6,492 bases of DNA from a bacterium (GTDB lineage: Bacteria; Caldisericota; Caldisericia; B22-G15), in contig JAAYUH010000091.1 of assembly GCA_012517755.1 (NCBI GenBank), forward strand, positions 1-6,492. Reading direction: 5' to 3'. Below, one piece after another: positions 5,942 to 6,492 of this stretch. The position numbers and the translations under genes were made by a program. How positions within the stretch are numbered: position 1 is the first letter of the stretch; every line of letters begins with the position of its first letter. Below the pieces are notes generated by a model that saw only the letters and a program-made list of their open reading frames with translations, searched no databases and was not told the origin of the DNA.

Positions 5942-6492
5942 TGAAAAAAACTAAAATTGTTGCAACTATAGGACCATCAACTGATAATAAAGAAAAAATA
6001 AAAAAATTAATAAAAGAGGGGGTTGATATATTCAGATTGAATTTATCACATGGAGATCATTACTACCATAGAAATTTAATCAATTTAATTAGAGAAGTTG
6101 ATAAAACAGTTCCAATTTTAATCGATTTATGTGGACCAAAATTAAGAATCGGAAAATTTGAGAATAATAAGGTTTTTTTAGAAAAAGGGGATAAATTTAT
6201 ATTAACAACAAAAAAAATTATAGGTAATAAAGATATTGTTTCCATTTCTTATAAAAACTTAGACAAAAAAATTAACAAAAATGATTTGATTCTTTTAGAT
6301 GATGGAAGAATTAAGCTTAGAGTTGTTGATATAAAAGATAAATCAATAATAACAAAAATAATTGTTGGAGGAGAGCTTAGTAATAACAAAGGTGTAAATA
6401 TAATAGGCAAAAATTTATCAATTCCTTCATTGATAGATAAAGATAAAGAAGATATAGATTTTGGTATTAAAGAAAGAGTCGATTTTATAGCT
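5941..6492 (+). CDS. pyk: Pyruvate kinase, N-terminal part (cut by window end)
   Basis: Pyruvate kinase transfers phosphate from phosphoenolpyruvate to ADP in the last step of glycolysis. The frame is open from the ATG at 5941 to the window end, giving 184 residues of an enzyme usually of 470-590. Seen are TKIVATIGPS (4-13), the substrate/cation-site motif FRLNLSHG (31-38) with Arg32, Asn34 and Ser36, IDLCGPKLRIG (61-71) with Asp62, and much of the B domain including LLDDGRIKL (118-126), GGELSNNKGVN (143-153) and the return to the A barrel (FGIKERVDFIA). The catalytic Lys and the ADP site lie beyond the window. The GPK motif, with Lys67 in place of the Glu of the muscle enzyme, points to the K+-independent class. 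It overlaps the rhomboid stop by one base. The nearest purine-rich stretch is more than 20 bases upstream, so start reinitiation or coupling is likely. Confidence 0.96.
   Translation, partial: MKKTKIVATIGPSTDNKEKIKKLIKEGVDIFRLNLSHGDHYYHRNLINLIREVDKTVPILIDLCGPKLRIGKFENNKVFLEKGDKFILTTKKIIGNKDIVSISYKNLDKKINKNDLILLDDGRIKLRVVDIKDKSIITKIIVGGELSNNKGVNIIGKNLSIPSLIDKDKEDIDFGIKERVDFIA

Noticed and set aside
6063..6245. Open frame of 60 codons on the - strand inside pyk
   Set aside because: Short, antisense to conserved pyruvate kinase motifs, and no recognisable content.

Overview
This window is a dense block of ten co-directional bacterial genes, all on the + strand, from a very AT-rich genome (GC judged by eye to be well under 30%). 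The first and last genes are cut by the window edges. I see no RNA gene, mobile element, CRISPR array, terminator or long intergenic space. The largest gaps between genes are 14-15 bases and most neighbours overlap, so the block reads as one operon or part of a longer one.

Layout. 1-3091: the 3' end of a 7TM-HD c-di-AMP phosphodiesterase gene (pgpH), then ybeY (rRNA maturation factor), dgkA (diacylglycerol/undecaprenol kinase), a four-domain CorC/HlyC (CNNM) membrane protein and cdd (cytidine deaminase). Each of these five overlaps the next, and most of the start sites have weak or partial ribosome binding sites. 3106-4528: tpiA (triosephosphate isomerase) and deoC (deoxyribose-phosphate aldolase). 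4529-5257: recO (recombination mediator). 5273-5941: a rhomboid intramembrane protease. 5941-6492: the first 184 residues of pyruvate kinase (pyk).

Organism. The order pgpH-ybeY-dgkA-cdd-(era)-recO is a well-known housekeeping cluster of Firmicutes and related deep-branching anaerobes such as Thermotogota. Here era is absent from its usual place between cdd and recO, and tpiA-deoC sits there instead. UUG starts, AGGAGG-type ribosome binding sites and low GC fit such a lineage, but I cannot name a genus from the sequence alone.

How the genes fit together. The left part covers second-messenger turnover, ribosome maturation, lipid-carrier phosphorylation and divalent-cation handling. The right part contains steps of a plausible salvage route: cytidine deaminase acts on deoxycytidine, DeoC cleaves deoxyribose-5-phosphate to glyceraldehyde-3-phosphate and acetaldehyde, TpiA interconverts the trioses, and pyruvate kinase harvests ATP. 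The phosphorylase and phosphopentomutase that would link these steps are not in the window.

I do not see a previously undescribed system. The points worth checking are lineage-specific departures within known families: a DgkA with a Glu-to-Gln change at a conserved metal-site position and an extra membrane segment, a RecO with three of four zinc cysteines, a shortened YbeY, a pyruvate kinase of the predicted K+-independent type with an unusual Cys, and the replacement of era by tpiA-deoC.
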